Below are positions 18,472 to 26,386 of a stretch of 64,000 nucleotides of DNA, in pieces. The position numbers and the translations under genes are program-made. The notes under the pieces were generated by a model. That model was not told the origin of the DNA and did no database searches. It was given only the letters and a program-made list of their open reading frames with translations. Numbering within the stretch: position 1 is the first letter of the stretch; the number at the start of each line of letters is the position of its first letter. Location of the stretch: the NCBI RefSeq assembly GCF_900100925.1, contig NZ_FNKO01000001.1, positions 620,001-684,000 on the forward strand, in the 5' to 3' direction. Source of the stretch: Actinopolyspora saharensis (GTDB lineage: Bacteria > Actinomycetota > Actinomycetes > Mycobacteriales > Pseudonocardiaceae).

Positions 18472-19678
18472 CGTTGTCCTCCAGACGCGCGAGCTCTTCC
18501 CGGTCCAGGCCGAGCCACTCCGCGTAGACGAGGTGGTTGTCCTGGCCCAGCGCCGGCCCCGTGCGCCACACCTGTCCGGGACACTGCCGGAAGTGCGGCA
18601 GTGCGGCCTGCATCCGCACCGGGCCGAGTTCGGGATCGTCGACGGTGACGATGTCGCCGCGTTCGGCGTAGGTGGGATCGGTGACGATGTCTTCTGCGGT
18701 GAACACGCGGGAAGCCACGACTTCGGCTCGCGCGAACGCCTCCAGGCAGTCCTCGGTGCTGCGTGCGGCGACCCACTTTCGCAGCTCGTCGTCGAGTTCG
18801 TGCCGCCGGGCCTGCTGTTGGTCCGTGGTGGCGAACTCCGCCGCGTCGAAGCCGAGCAGTTTCGCCACGTTGACCACCGATCGCGGTGTGGCCGAGGTGA
18901 CGGTGATCCAGTTGTCGTCGCCGGATCGGTAAGTGTTGATCACTGCGGCCGGGGCGACGGACAGTTGGTTGCCCGAGCGCTCGGGCGTGGTGCCGAGCTG
19001 GTCGTGCAGCACGACTTGCCACTCCACGAGTCGGAACAGGGGCTCGAACAGGGCCAGGTCGATCCATTCCCCGTCGAAGTCGTCATCGGTCTCGCGCCGG
19101 TACAGCGCGGCCATCACGGCGTAGGCGCCCATGAGGCCGGTGACCGCATCGCCGTGGGAGAACCCCGTGTGCACCGGAGGCCCGTCGGGGAATCCGGTCA
19201 GGTGGACCACTCCGCTGCGCGCCTCGCCCATCTTGCCGAACCCCGGGGCGTCGGCCAGCGAGGTGTTCGCGCCGAACCCGGAGATTTGCAGCAGGATCGC
19301 CGTCGGGTTGAGCCGGTGCACGGACTCCCAGTCCAGTCCCCACTCGCGCAGGCGTCCCGTGCGGACGGTGACGATGACGACGTCGGCCCAGGCGACGAGC
19401 TGGTGGGCGATGTCGCGGCCGGATTCCTGGTGGAGGTCCAGCGTCACCGAGCGCTTGTTGCGTCCGGCCACGCTGAACCACAGAGGGGTGCCGTCGCGTT
19501 TCGGGCCCATCGACCGGGCCGCGTCGCCGGTCCCCGGCGGCTCGACGTGCACGACGTCCGCGCCCTGGTCGGCGAGCATGGAGCCCGCCATCGGTCCGGC
19601 CACGACGTGGGCGAACTCGACGACTTTCAGTCCGCCCAGTTGGCCCCGTCCGCTGGTCTTCGGGTCCTGTTGCGACAT
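18461..19678 (-). CDS. Family III CoA-transferase (CaiB/BaiF)
   Basis: 405 residues with family III markers: GLKVVEFAHVVAGPMAGSML near the N-terminus, NKRSVTLDL, and the catalytic aspartate expected in HGDAVTGLMGAY. These enzymes move CoA between organic acids by a ping-pong mechanism through an aspartyl-CoA intermediate. The ATG at 19678 follows GAGGAAAAGAG. The gene is downstream of, and on the same strand as, a LysR regulator, and divergent beyond that from a citrate-type transporter. The set looks like uptake, CoA activation and cleavage of a citrate-like acid. Confidence 0.88.
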   Translation of the reverse strand: MSQQDPKTSGRGQLGGLKVVEFAHVVAGPMAGSMLADQGADVVHVEPPGTGDAARSMGPKRDGTPLWFSVAGRNKRSVTLDLHQESGRDIAHQLVAWADVVIVTVRTGRLREWGLDWESVHRLNPTAILLQISGFGANTSLADAPGFGKMGEARSGVVHLTGFPDGPPVHTGFSHGDAVTGLMGAYAVMAALYRRETDDDFDGEWIDLALFEPLFRLVEWQVVLHDQLGTTPERSGNQLSVAPAAVINTYRSGDDNWITVTSATPRSVVNVAKLLGFDAAEFATTDQQQARRHELDDELRKWVAARSTEDCLEAFARAEVVASRVFTAEDIVTDPTYAERGDIVTVDDPELGPVRMQAALPHFRQCPGQVWRTGPALGQDNHLVYAEWLGLDREELARLEDNGVV

Positions 19679-19804
19679 TGCCGCTCTTTTCCTCGGTGCG
19701 TGCTCGGTCGGTCGAGGTCGGGAGTGCAGTGTGGCGAGCGGCGCGTATGCACGTCCAGCAAGATCAGTGGATTATTTCATGCGGATGGTGCATCGGTTCG
19801 TTGG

Positions 19805-20728
19805 TCAGGCCCAGAACACCCCCGCGGGCAGGGTGAGGTCGCTGCACCGGCATCGCTCGAGCACGTCCCGGAAGTGCTGTCCCGCTGCGGTCAGCGGTCG
19901 GTGCGCCCGCTGCACGAAGTCCAGTCGCCGGTCGACGACAGGTTCGACCAGCGGGCGATGCACGACTGACTCGGTGGCCATCAGCGGCAGCACGAGCGCG
20001 GGCATCGCCGCGACCCCCAGACCAGCGGAGACCAGCCCTCCCACAGTGGCGATGCTGCCCGCTTCGGCGGCCGGGGGCGTGTGCGCATCGACCTGGGCGA
20101 AGGCGGCGTCGGCGAGTCGGCGCACGCTCGAATCGCGTCCCACGGCGAGCAGCGGCTCTGCGGCCAGTTCCCGCCAGGTCACCTCCTCTTGCGCGGCGAG
20201 CGGATGTTCCTGCGGCAGCACGGCGACGAAGCGGTCCCGCACCCACGGTTCGTGCTCCAGACGGCTCGTGGACTCGTTGATCGTGGTGATCGCGAAATCC
20301 GCATCACCCGAGCTGACTCGCTGCAGCACCGCGCGCTCCAGCCCGTCCATGATCCGCACTGCCACCTGCGGGTGCTCGCTGCGGAAGCGCGTGATGACCT
20401 CCGGCAGCAGCACGGCTGCGATCGACGGCAGGGTGGACACCGCCACCGTGCCCGATTCCCCGAGCACGAACCGCTCCAGCTCCTGCATTCCCGCTCGGTG
20501 GGCGTTGAGCACGTCGTCGGCGACGCGCAGCGTTTCCGCGCCGGTCGGAGTCAGCGCGATGTTGCGCGTGTCGCGTTCCAGCAGCTGCGCACCGAGCGAT
20601 CGTTCCAGCTCTGCGACCGTGCGGCTCAACGTTGACTGCGACACGTGCAGCTGCGCTGCCGCTGCGGTGAAGCTCTCCGCTCGGGCGACGGCGGCGTACG
20701 CGGCGAGTTGGCGCACCGTGGCATCCAT
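19805..20728 (-). CDS. LysR-family transcriptional regulator
   Basis: 307 residues from the chosen ATG. The N-terminal winged helix is clear (FTAAAAQLHVSQSTLSRTVA, near residues 20-40), followed by the two-lobe effector domain with GTVAVSTLPS. In-frame sequence extends about 40 residues further, but the family normally begins only a few residues before the helix-turn-helix; an ATG at 20740 is also possible. It is transcribed away from the CitMHS gene, and the intergenic region carries palindromes. It probably senses the transported acid or its CoA derivative. Confidence 0.88.
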   Translation of the reverse strand: MDATVRQLAAYAAVARAESFTAAAAQLHVSQSTLSRTVAELERSLGAQLLERDTRNIALTPTGAETLRVADDVLNAHRAGMQELERFVLGESGTVAVSTLPSIAAVLLPEVITRFRSEHPQVAVRIMDGLERAVLQRVSSGDADFAITTINESTSRLEHEPWVRDRFVAVLPQEHPLAAQEEVTWRELAAEPLLAVGRDSSVRRLADAAFAQVDAHTPPAAEAGSIATVGGLVSAGLGVAAMPALVLPLMATESVVHRPLVEPVVDRRLDFVQRAHRPLTAAGQHFRDVLERCRCSDLTLPAGVFWA

Positions 20729-20824
20729 GCTCCGGAGCATAGGCCGCGTGGTCGCTGCTGCGAACGGATGTGCGGCAGTTCCCCTTCCCGGGGCTTCGTG
20801 CCGCTTTGATGCGTCGATCGCATG

Positions 20825-20834
20825 GACATATGTC
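20825..20834. promoter_or_regulatory. Palindrome in the LysR/CitMHS intergenic region
   Basis: GACATATGTC is a perfect 10-base palindrome about 100 bases from both divergent genes, where LysR proteins usually bind. Assignment to this LysR protein is inference. Confidence 0.35.
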
Positions 20835-20894
20835 TCAGCGATGCTGGACAAGCAAAATGCGTGCGCTCAAAAATGACCGACATTCACTCCGGAT

Positions 20895-20908
20895 GTGGTG
20901 CATACCAC
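20895..20908. promoter_or_regulatory. Inverted repeat upstream of the CitMHS gene
   Basis: GTGGT-GCAT-ACCAC is a perfect inverted repeat with a 4-base centre, 38 bases before the transporter ATG. It is the better candidate for an operator of the divergent regulator. Confidence 0.45.
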
Positions 20909-20946
20909 GCCAGGAGGGGTGTCCGCTCTCGATCGAATGAGGCCGC

Positions 20947-22356
20947 ATGCTCACCGCGCTCGGTTTCGCCGCCATCATCGCGATCCTCCTGTTGCTGATC
21001 ACCAGTCGTGTCGCTGCCGTCGCCGCGTTGATCGGCGTGCCGGTGGTGGCCGCGCTGCTCGCGGGCAGCAGCCCGACCGAGATCGGGGAGATGATCAGCG
21101 CCGGCATCGACGACATCGTCGGCGTGGTCGCCATGTTCGTGTTCGCGATCCTCTTCTTCGGAGTGCTGCGTGACGCGGGGATGTTCGATCCGATCGTGCG
21201 GCGCGTCCTGCAGTACGCCGGCAGCAATCCCGTCACGATCGCGGTGGGCACTGCTCTGCTGGCGCTGGTGTGCCATCTCGACGGCGCCGGTGCCACCACG
21301 TTCGTCATCACCCTTTCGGCGTTGCTGCCGCTCTACGACGCGATGGGCATGAGCCGCTTGGTGCTGGCCACCGTCACCGGTCTGGCAGCCGGGGCGGTGA
21401 ACATGGTTCCGTGGTCCGGCCCCACGGCTCGTGCCTCCAGCGTGGTCAACGTGGAGGCCAACGCGTTGTGGACCCCGTTGTTGCCCGCGCAGCTCACCGG
21501 GGTCGCAGCGGTGCTGGGGGTGGCCGCCTGGCTGGGGCGTCGGGAAAGGCGTCGCCTGGCCGCGAGTGCGGAATCACCGCCGCGGCTCACCCGTGGTGAC
21601 CGTCTGCGTGCCGCCACCGCCAGCGACACCGCGGCAGACCCCGCGGTGATCGGTGCCGACGACGGGGCGGGCCCGGCCCGGGACGAATCGGCGGCGATGA
21701 CGGTCTCCAGTGACGTGCGGTTGATCCGACCGCGGCTGTTCTGGGTGAACTTGGTGCTGGCCGCGGTGACCGTCGGGACGCTGATCTCGGGCATCGCGCA
21801 ACCGGCAGCGGTGTTCATGGTGGCGCTCGTGCTGGCCCTGGTGGTCAACTACCCCGGTATGCGCCGCCAGAACGCGCGCATCGATGCCCACGCCCAGTCG
21901 GCCGTTCTCATGGCCACAACACTGCTGGCGGCCGGAGCGTTCCTCGGGATCATGGAGGAGACCGGCATGATCCGGGCGATGGCCACGGCACTGGCCGAAG
22001 GTGTTCCGCCTCAACTGGGGCCGTTGCTGCCGCTGCTCGTGGGGGTGTTCGCGGTTCCGATGTCGTTCCTGTTCGGACCCGATCCGTATTACTTCGGCGT
22101 GTTGCCCGTGCTCATCGGAGTGGGGGAGCAGTTCGGTGTCGCTCCGCAGGACCTCGCCCAGGCGTCGATCCTCGGCGAGGAGACCCTCGGGTTCCCGCTC
22201 ACCCCGATGACCGGGTCCTTCTTCCTGCTCGTCGGTCTCGCTCGGGTCGATATCGGCCGTCACATCCGGCACATGGCGCCGTGGGCGTGGGGAATCAGCC
22301 TGCTCACACTGGTCGTTGCCGTTGCCACCGGAGTCGTCCCGGTGTGGGCCGGCTGA
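20947..22356 (+). CDS. CitMHS-family citrate/metal symporter
   Basis: 469 residues, about twelve hydrophobic segments. The sequence has CitMHS features: a conserved helix VCHLDGAGATTFVIT, then VPWSGPTARA, and near the C-terminus LFGPDPYYFGVLPV and GFPLTPMTGSFFLLVG. Family members import citrate or related acids complexed with a divalent metal. A basic loop of about 50 residues separates the two halves. It is divergent from the LysR gene, suggesting joint control with the CoA-transferase and CitE-like genes. Confidence 0.9.
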   Translation: MLTALGFAAIIAILLLLITSRVAAVAALIGVPVVAALLAGSSPTEIGEMISAGIDDIVGVVAMFVFAILFFGVLRDAGMFDPIVRRVLQYAGSNPVTIAVGTALLALVCHLDGAGATTFVITLSALLPLYDAMGMSRLVLATVTGLAAGAVNMVPWSGPTARASSVVNVEANALWTPLLPAQLTGVAAVLGVAAWLGRRERRRLAASAESPPRLTRGDRLRAATASDTAADPAVIGADDGAGPARDESAAMTVSSDVRLIRPRLFWVNLVLAAVTVGTLISGIAQPAAVFMVALVLALVVNYPGMRRQNARIDAHAQSAVLMATTLLAAGAFLGIMEETGMIRAMATALAEGVPPQLGPLLPLLVGVFAVPMSFLFGPDPYYFGVLPVLIGVGEQFGVAPQDLAQASILGEETLGFPLTPMTGSFFLLVGLARVDIGRHIRHMAPWAWGISLLTLVVAVATGVVPVWAG

Positions 22357-22601
22357 TGCGCGGGAAGCGATCATGCCCTGTTCCACCGGGTGCTTACCGC
22401 GCCCCGGGAACCAGCCATTCGCCGCAACCGCCCCGCATCATCGATCTCCAGACGCAGAACAACTAGCGTCGCGAGGTAGCTGAGTCGAGACGGGGTCTGA
22501 CGGATAACAGCACTGGATCGAACGGCGACTCAGTTCCCCGCGATCCTGTCCCCGCCTCGACACCGGTATCGGGTGGCTGGGACCGAGCGAGCCCGCGCCG
22601 C

Positions 22602-23756
22602 TTACCCGTGACTGATGGGCGCCTGCGCCCGTGGCAGTCCCGCTTCGTCCCGCGCCTGTTGCCCCAGGACCTCCACGGCTCCGAGCGCGTCCACCACGTC
22701 GGTGACCGTCACGGCGAACGGCAGGTTGTGGATCGTTTCGCTCGGGGCCGTGGCCGCCTCCGCGACGGTGCGCAGCACATCCTCGGTCGCGTCTCCCAGG
22801 CCTGCCTCGGTCAACGTCGTCGGCAACCCTACCCGTGCGGTGAATCGGATGAATTCCTCGATCTCGGAACTCGGTGCTCCTTCGAGGACCAGCTGGGCGA
22901 TGGACCCGATGTTGACCTTCTGCCCGTGTGCCAGGGCGTGGGTGTGCGGCACGGCGGTGAGTCCGTCGTGGATCGCGTGCGCGGCGGCCAGCCCGCCGGA
23001 CTCGAAACCGAGGCCGGACAGCAACGTGTTGGCCTCGGCCACCGCTTCCACCGCCGGCGTGACCAGATTGTGCTCGACCGCCCGCACCGCAGGCAACGCC
23101 GATTCCCACAGGATATCCCAGGACAGCTTGGCCAGGGCCGTGCCGGCGCGGGTGGCGCGATCGCCGATCATCGTCGTGCCGTCACCGCGGGAGACGGCGC
23201 GGGCCTCGATCCACGTGGCCAGCGCGTCACCGACGCCGGCGATCAGGAAGTGGGTGGGGGCCTTGGCGACCAGCTCGGTGTCGAGGACGACCACGTCCGG
23301 GTTGCGGTCGTAGAACCGGTAGGACTCGAACGCACCCGCCTCGGTGTAGACCACCGACAGCGCCGAGGTGGGCGCGTCGGTGGAGGCCACCGTGGGCACG
23401 CTGATCCGCGGGACGCCGAGGTCGTCGCCTGCTGCCTTGGCCGTGTCGATGGGCGCACCGCCACCGACACCGACGACCACGTCGGCGCCGTGGTCGCGCA
23501 ACCGCGCCGCGATCCGTTCGCTCTCGACGCGGCTGGGCACACCGCCGAAGGTCTCGAACAGCACTGGCAGCCCCGCCGCTTCGAACGAGGTGCGGATCGG
23601 TTCCTCGGTCAACTCCCGCACTTGGTTGTCGGCGACCAGCAGGGGCCGCTCGCCGTGCCGGGCCACGTGCGTGCCGAGCTCGGTCAGGGCGCCACGTCCC
23701 TGCACGTACCGGCCGGGCGACATCAACGACCGGAGGCCGGTCGAGTGCTGCGTCAT
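22602..23756 (-). CDS. Glycerol dehydrogenase-like iron/zinc alcohol dehydrogenase
   Basis: 384 residues. The NAD-binding loop GVGGGAPIDTAK and the metal ligands of the GldA family are visible: the Asp in GVGDALATW, the His in AAAHAIHDG and the His in ALAHGQKV. GldA enzymes oxidise glycerol to dihydroxyacetone; related members act on other polyols or hydroxy acids. The ATG at 23756 follows GGAGGGAG. It converges on the CitMHS gene, so a shared pathway is possible but unproven. Confidence 0.87.
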   Translation of the reverse strand: MTQHSTGLRSLMSPGRYVQGRGALTELGTHVARHGERPLLVADNQVRELTEEPIRTSFEAAGLPVLFETFGGVPSRVESERIAARLRDHGADVVVGVGGGAPIDTAKAAGDDLGVPRISVPTVASTDAPTSALSVVYTEAGAFESYRFYDRNPDVVVLDTELVAKAPTHFLIAGVGDALATWIEARAVSRGDGTTMIGDRATRAGTALAKLSWDILWESALPAVRAVEHNLVTPAVEAVAEANTLLSGLGFESGGLAAAHAIHDGLTAVPHTHALAHGQKVNIGSIAQLVLEGAPSSEIEEFIRFTARVGLPTTLTEAGLGDATEDVLRTVAEAATAPSETIHNLPFAVTVTDVVDALGAVEVLGQQARDEAGLPRAQAPISHG

Positions 23757-24212
23757 CGTTTCTCCCTCCAATTCGGTGTACTTCGCCGTGTTCGGGGGCG
23801 AGTCCGAGCGGTCGCCGCCGAGCACGCCGAGGTTCCGCGTCTCGATGTGAATCGTTGGGTGTCGGTGTACCCGTGGTCGAGGTGGAACTGGTCAGTGTCC
23901 ACGCCGAGTTCGACCGAGTGTTCACGTTGGATGGTGTGGTTGTGCCCCCTCGGTGGAGCTACGGAGGCAGCCAACCACCGTTCCGGACGTGATCGAGAGA
24001 GTAACGCTTGCCCGTTCTTCGGGCGAGCTGGGCATCTCCACGCGGTGTCAACGGGGATCGGGTGGGGTGGAGGGCGACGTGTTGCCGGGAGTTCTCGGCG
24101 GAAACTGATCCGATGACGTAGTCGGAGGTGACGGCCGCGGCGGTGAGTTTGGTCCGGTGGATCCGGCGCTGCTCAGGCTAGCGTCCCCGGTGGGGGCTGA
24201 TGGGGCGAGGAC
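23757..24212. other. Intergenic stretch
   Basis: About 455 bases. The part near 23757-23800 should hold the dehydrogenase promoter. On the plus strand 23861-23992 stays open with coding-like third positions and ends in TGA, but has no good start and I could not assign it. Nothing else is recognisable. Confidence 0.5.
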
Positions 24213-24821
24213 TTACTCGGCCGCAGGTTCCGGCAGTGCGCCGGTGATGAGGGTCTTGGCGGCCGCGCGAGTGGCGACCGCGGCTGACGTGTCGTTCGCG
24301 ATGGCGTAGCTGATGATGGCGCCTTCGTGCAGGCTCAGCAGCTGGGTGGTGAGGGGGTCGACGTCGTCGTGGCTTGCTCCCGCTTCGGTGAGCAGGTCGT
24401 GGAACAGGGTGCGCAGCCACTGCTTCTCGGCGACGACGATTCGCTGGCCGGGGTGGTCGGGCTCGGGCAGCTCGGCGAAGGCGTTGATGAAGCCGCAGCC
24501 TCGGGTGCTGGGCGTGAGCCAGTCGGGGAGCGCGTCGAACGGCACCAGTGCGCGGGCCACGGGGTCCGGGGGTGCGTCGTGGAGGCGGGTGGTGACCGTC
24601 TCGCGCCAGCGCCGGGCCCGGGCGTTCAGGTAGGCGGCGACGAGGTTGTCCTTCGAGCCGAACCGGTCGTAGAGGGTTCGCTTGGTCACGCCGGACTCGG
24701 CGGCGATGGTGTCGACGCCGATGGCGTGGATGCCGTGCCGGTAGAAGAGTTTCGAGGCGACGTCGAGGATTCGCCGGGCACCTGGTGTCAGCGGTTGCTC
24801 CGGGGTGGTGTCGGTGCTCAT
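24213..24821 (-). CDS. TetR-family transcriptional repressor
   Basis: 202 residues from the ATG at 24821, which has GGAG six bases upstream; a GTG 21 bases earlier would run into the operator. The N-terminal helix-turn-helix is typical (DTIAAESGVTKRTLYDRFGS). It is divergent from the adjacent alpha/beta hydrolase gene, and the space between contains a 12-base palindrome, so it very likely represses that gene and itself. Confidence 0.9.
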   Translation of the reverse strand: MSTDTTPEQPLTPGARRILDVASKLFYRHGIHAIGVDTIAAESGVTKRTLYDRFGSKDNLVAAYLNARARRWRETVTTRLHDAPPDPVARALVPFDALPDWLTPSTRGCGFINAFAELPEPDHPGQRIVVAEKQWLRTLFHDLLTEAGASHDDVDPLTTQLLSLHEGAIISYAIANDTSAAVATRAAAKTLITGALPEPAAE

Positions 24822-24839
24822 CGTCACTCCAATTGACTT

Positions 24840-24851
24840 CACAGGCCTGTG
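24840..24851. promoter_or_regulatory. TetR operator candidate
   Basis: CACAGGCCTGTG is a perfect 12-base palindrome just upstream of the tetR start. A second, imperfect copy (TTCACAGGTCAGTAT, about 24874-24888) lies before the hydrolase gene. Two spaced copies between divergent genes is the usual TetR arrangement. Confidence 0.65.
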
Positions 24852-24902
24852 TACCTACTCTCGGATGAGTAACTTCACAGGTCAGTATAGGAGAGGATCG
24901 CG

Positions 24903-25718
24903 ATGACCTGGTCCCTGGACGACGAGTTCGCAACACCGGGCGGGATGATCCGGTGGACGGCGCTGGGAAGCGGGGAACCGCTCGTGCTCGTGCACGGCAC
25001 GCCGTACTCGTCCTTGCTCTGGCGCGACCTCGCGCCTGCGCTCGCCCGGACGCGGCGGGTCTACGTGTTCGACCTGCTCGGCTTCGGCCAGTCCGAGCAA
25101 CGCGAGGGCCAGGACCTCACCCTGGCCGCGCACGCCCGGAACCTCGCCCGGCTGCTCGAGCACTGGGAGCTGTCGGCCCCCAGCGTCGTGGCCCACGACA
25201 TCGGCGGCGCGGTCACGCTGCGCAGCATGCTGCTGGAGGGGGCGCGCTTCCGCGATCTCACTCTGTTCGACGCCGTGAGCGGCGGTGAGTGGGAACGCGG
25301 CCTCTTCCGGCTCATTCTGGAGCACGCCGAGGTGTTCCACCAGCTTCCGGACTACGCCCATGAGGAAGTGGTCGCCGGTCACCTGCGCCATGCCACGAGC
25401 CTCGGCCACCGACCGGCGGTTCTCGACGCGTTCCTGGCTCCCTGGCGCGGCGAAGCGGGCCAGGCCGCCTTCTACCGCCAGTACAGCCAGATCAAGCAGG
25501 AGCACACGGCGGACTACGAGCACCTGCTCGGCGAGATCGACGTCCCGACGCGCCTGATCTGGGGCGCCGAGGACCGCATCCTGCCTCCCCCCTACGCGCG
25601 GTGGCTGCACGAGCGGATCCCGCACGCCGAGCTGCACTGGATCGCAGGGGCAGGCCACGTGCTGCAGGAAGACGCGCCGGCGCAGCTGTTGGCCCAGCTC
25701 ACCTCACCGTTCGCGTAG
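24903..25718 (+). CDS. Alpha/beta hydrolase with aspartate nucleophile
   Basis: 271 residues, cytoplasmic. The oxyanion motif HGTPYSS, the nucleophile elbow AHDIGGAV with Asp99, the acid region IWGAEDRI and the catalytic His in GAGHVLQED are all in order. Asp rather than Ser at the elbow is typical of epoxide hydrolases and dehalogenases. The tryptophan that follows the nucleophile in haloalkane dehalogenases is Ile here, so dehalogenase activity is doubtful. Divergent TetR control suggests a response to a xenobiotic or small ester/epoxide. Confidence 0.85.
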   Translation: MTWSLDDEFATPGGMIRWTALGSGEPLVLVHGTPYSSLLWRDLAPALARTRRVYVFDLLGFGQSEQREGQDLTLAAHARNLARLLEHWELSAPSVVAHDIGGAVTLRSMLLEGARFRDLTLFDAVSGGEWERGLFRLILEHAEVFHQLPDYAHEEVVAGHLRHATSLGHRPAVLDAFLAPWRGEAGQAAFYRQYSQIKQEHTADYEHLLGEIDVPTRLIWGAEDRILPPPYARWLHERIPHAELHWIAGAGHVLQEDAPAQLLAQLTSPFA

Positions 25719-25743
25719 CGCGCTCGTTCGGCGGGAGGCTTCC

Positions 25744-26262
25744 TCAGCCACGGGCTTCGGCGCGGTCGGTGCGGTCCTGCTGCCACTGGGCGGTGTATTC
25801 GGTCAGCAGGTCGTCGAGCCTGCGCACGATGAACCGGTAGTAGTCGCGCATCTGCTTCAGCCGCTCCTGCTGCGTGGGGGAGAAGGTCTCGCCGCGGTCG
25901 TAGTTGTTCTCGGCCATCGCCAACAGCCGGGTGGTCTGGTCGAGCTGGTGCTGCAGGCAGCCGATCCAGGCGTCGTCGCGCCAGCGGTAGACGAACTGGC
26001 GGCTGCCGGCTTCCTTGAACCGTTCGACGGTGCCGCTGGTGATGAGCGTTCGCGTGGTCTCCGAGACCGAGCCCTTGCTGGCGTTCAGGGCTTGCTGGAG
26101 CTGGGTCAGTGTGAGGGGGGTTTCGCTGAGCATGAGCACTCCGGCGGCCCGGCCCGCCATCGGCGGCCATCCCATCGTGCGGCCGATGTGCACGCCGAAG
26201 TCCTCGACGAGGGAGCGCTCGTCGTCGTGCTCATCGGACCCGCCCTCGGTTGGCAGGGACAT
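25744..26262 (-). CDS. GbsR/MarR-type transcriptional regulator
   Basis: 172 residues from an ATG preceded by GGAGG. The winged-helix region (LTQLQQALNASKGSVSETTR) and the C-terminal segment RDYYRFIVRRLDDLL resemble GbsR-family repressors. GbsR controls choline-to-betaine oxidation in Bacillus. Here the divergent operon codes an alcohol-oxidising flavoenzyme and an aldehyde dehydrogenase, the same two activities, so a repressor role over that operon is likely. Confidence 0.82.
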   Translation of the reverse strand: MSLPTEGGSDEHDDERSLVEDFGVHIGRTMGWPPMAGRAAGVLMLSETPLTLTQLQQALNASKGSVSETTRTLITSGTVERFKEAGSRQFVYRWRDDAWIGCLQHQLDQTTRLLAMAENNYDRGETFSPTQQERLKQMRDYYRFIVRRLDDLLTEYTAQWQQDRTDRAEARG

Positions 26263-26290
26263 CGACACCTCCGTCGTGGTCACAAAAAAA

Positions 26291-26300
26291 TGAATATTCA
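26291..26300. promoter_or_regulatory. Operator candidate between gbsR-like gene and GMC operon
   Basis: TGAATATTCA is a perfect 10-base palindrome next to an A-run, in an AT-rich patch that stands out in this GC-rich DNA. It lies about 30 bases from the regulator start and would overlap its promoter. Confidence 0.55.
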
Positions 26301-26386
26301 CTCTTGACTGAACACAGGGGTGGGGAACAGTCTAGGTGAACGATCCTGCGGGACACCGTTACTCAAGCCTATTTCCGGGAGCAGGC

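Noticed and set aside
23861..23992. Short coding-like stretch (reading VPVVEVELVSVHAEFDRVF)
   Set aside because: No plausible start or ribosome-binding site and no family recognised; could be a remnant but the evidence is too thin for a gene call.
24903..25718. Haloalkane dehalogenase as identity of the alpha/beta hydrolase
   Set aside because: The Trp next to the nucleophile that stabilises halide is Ile here.
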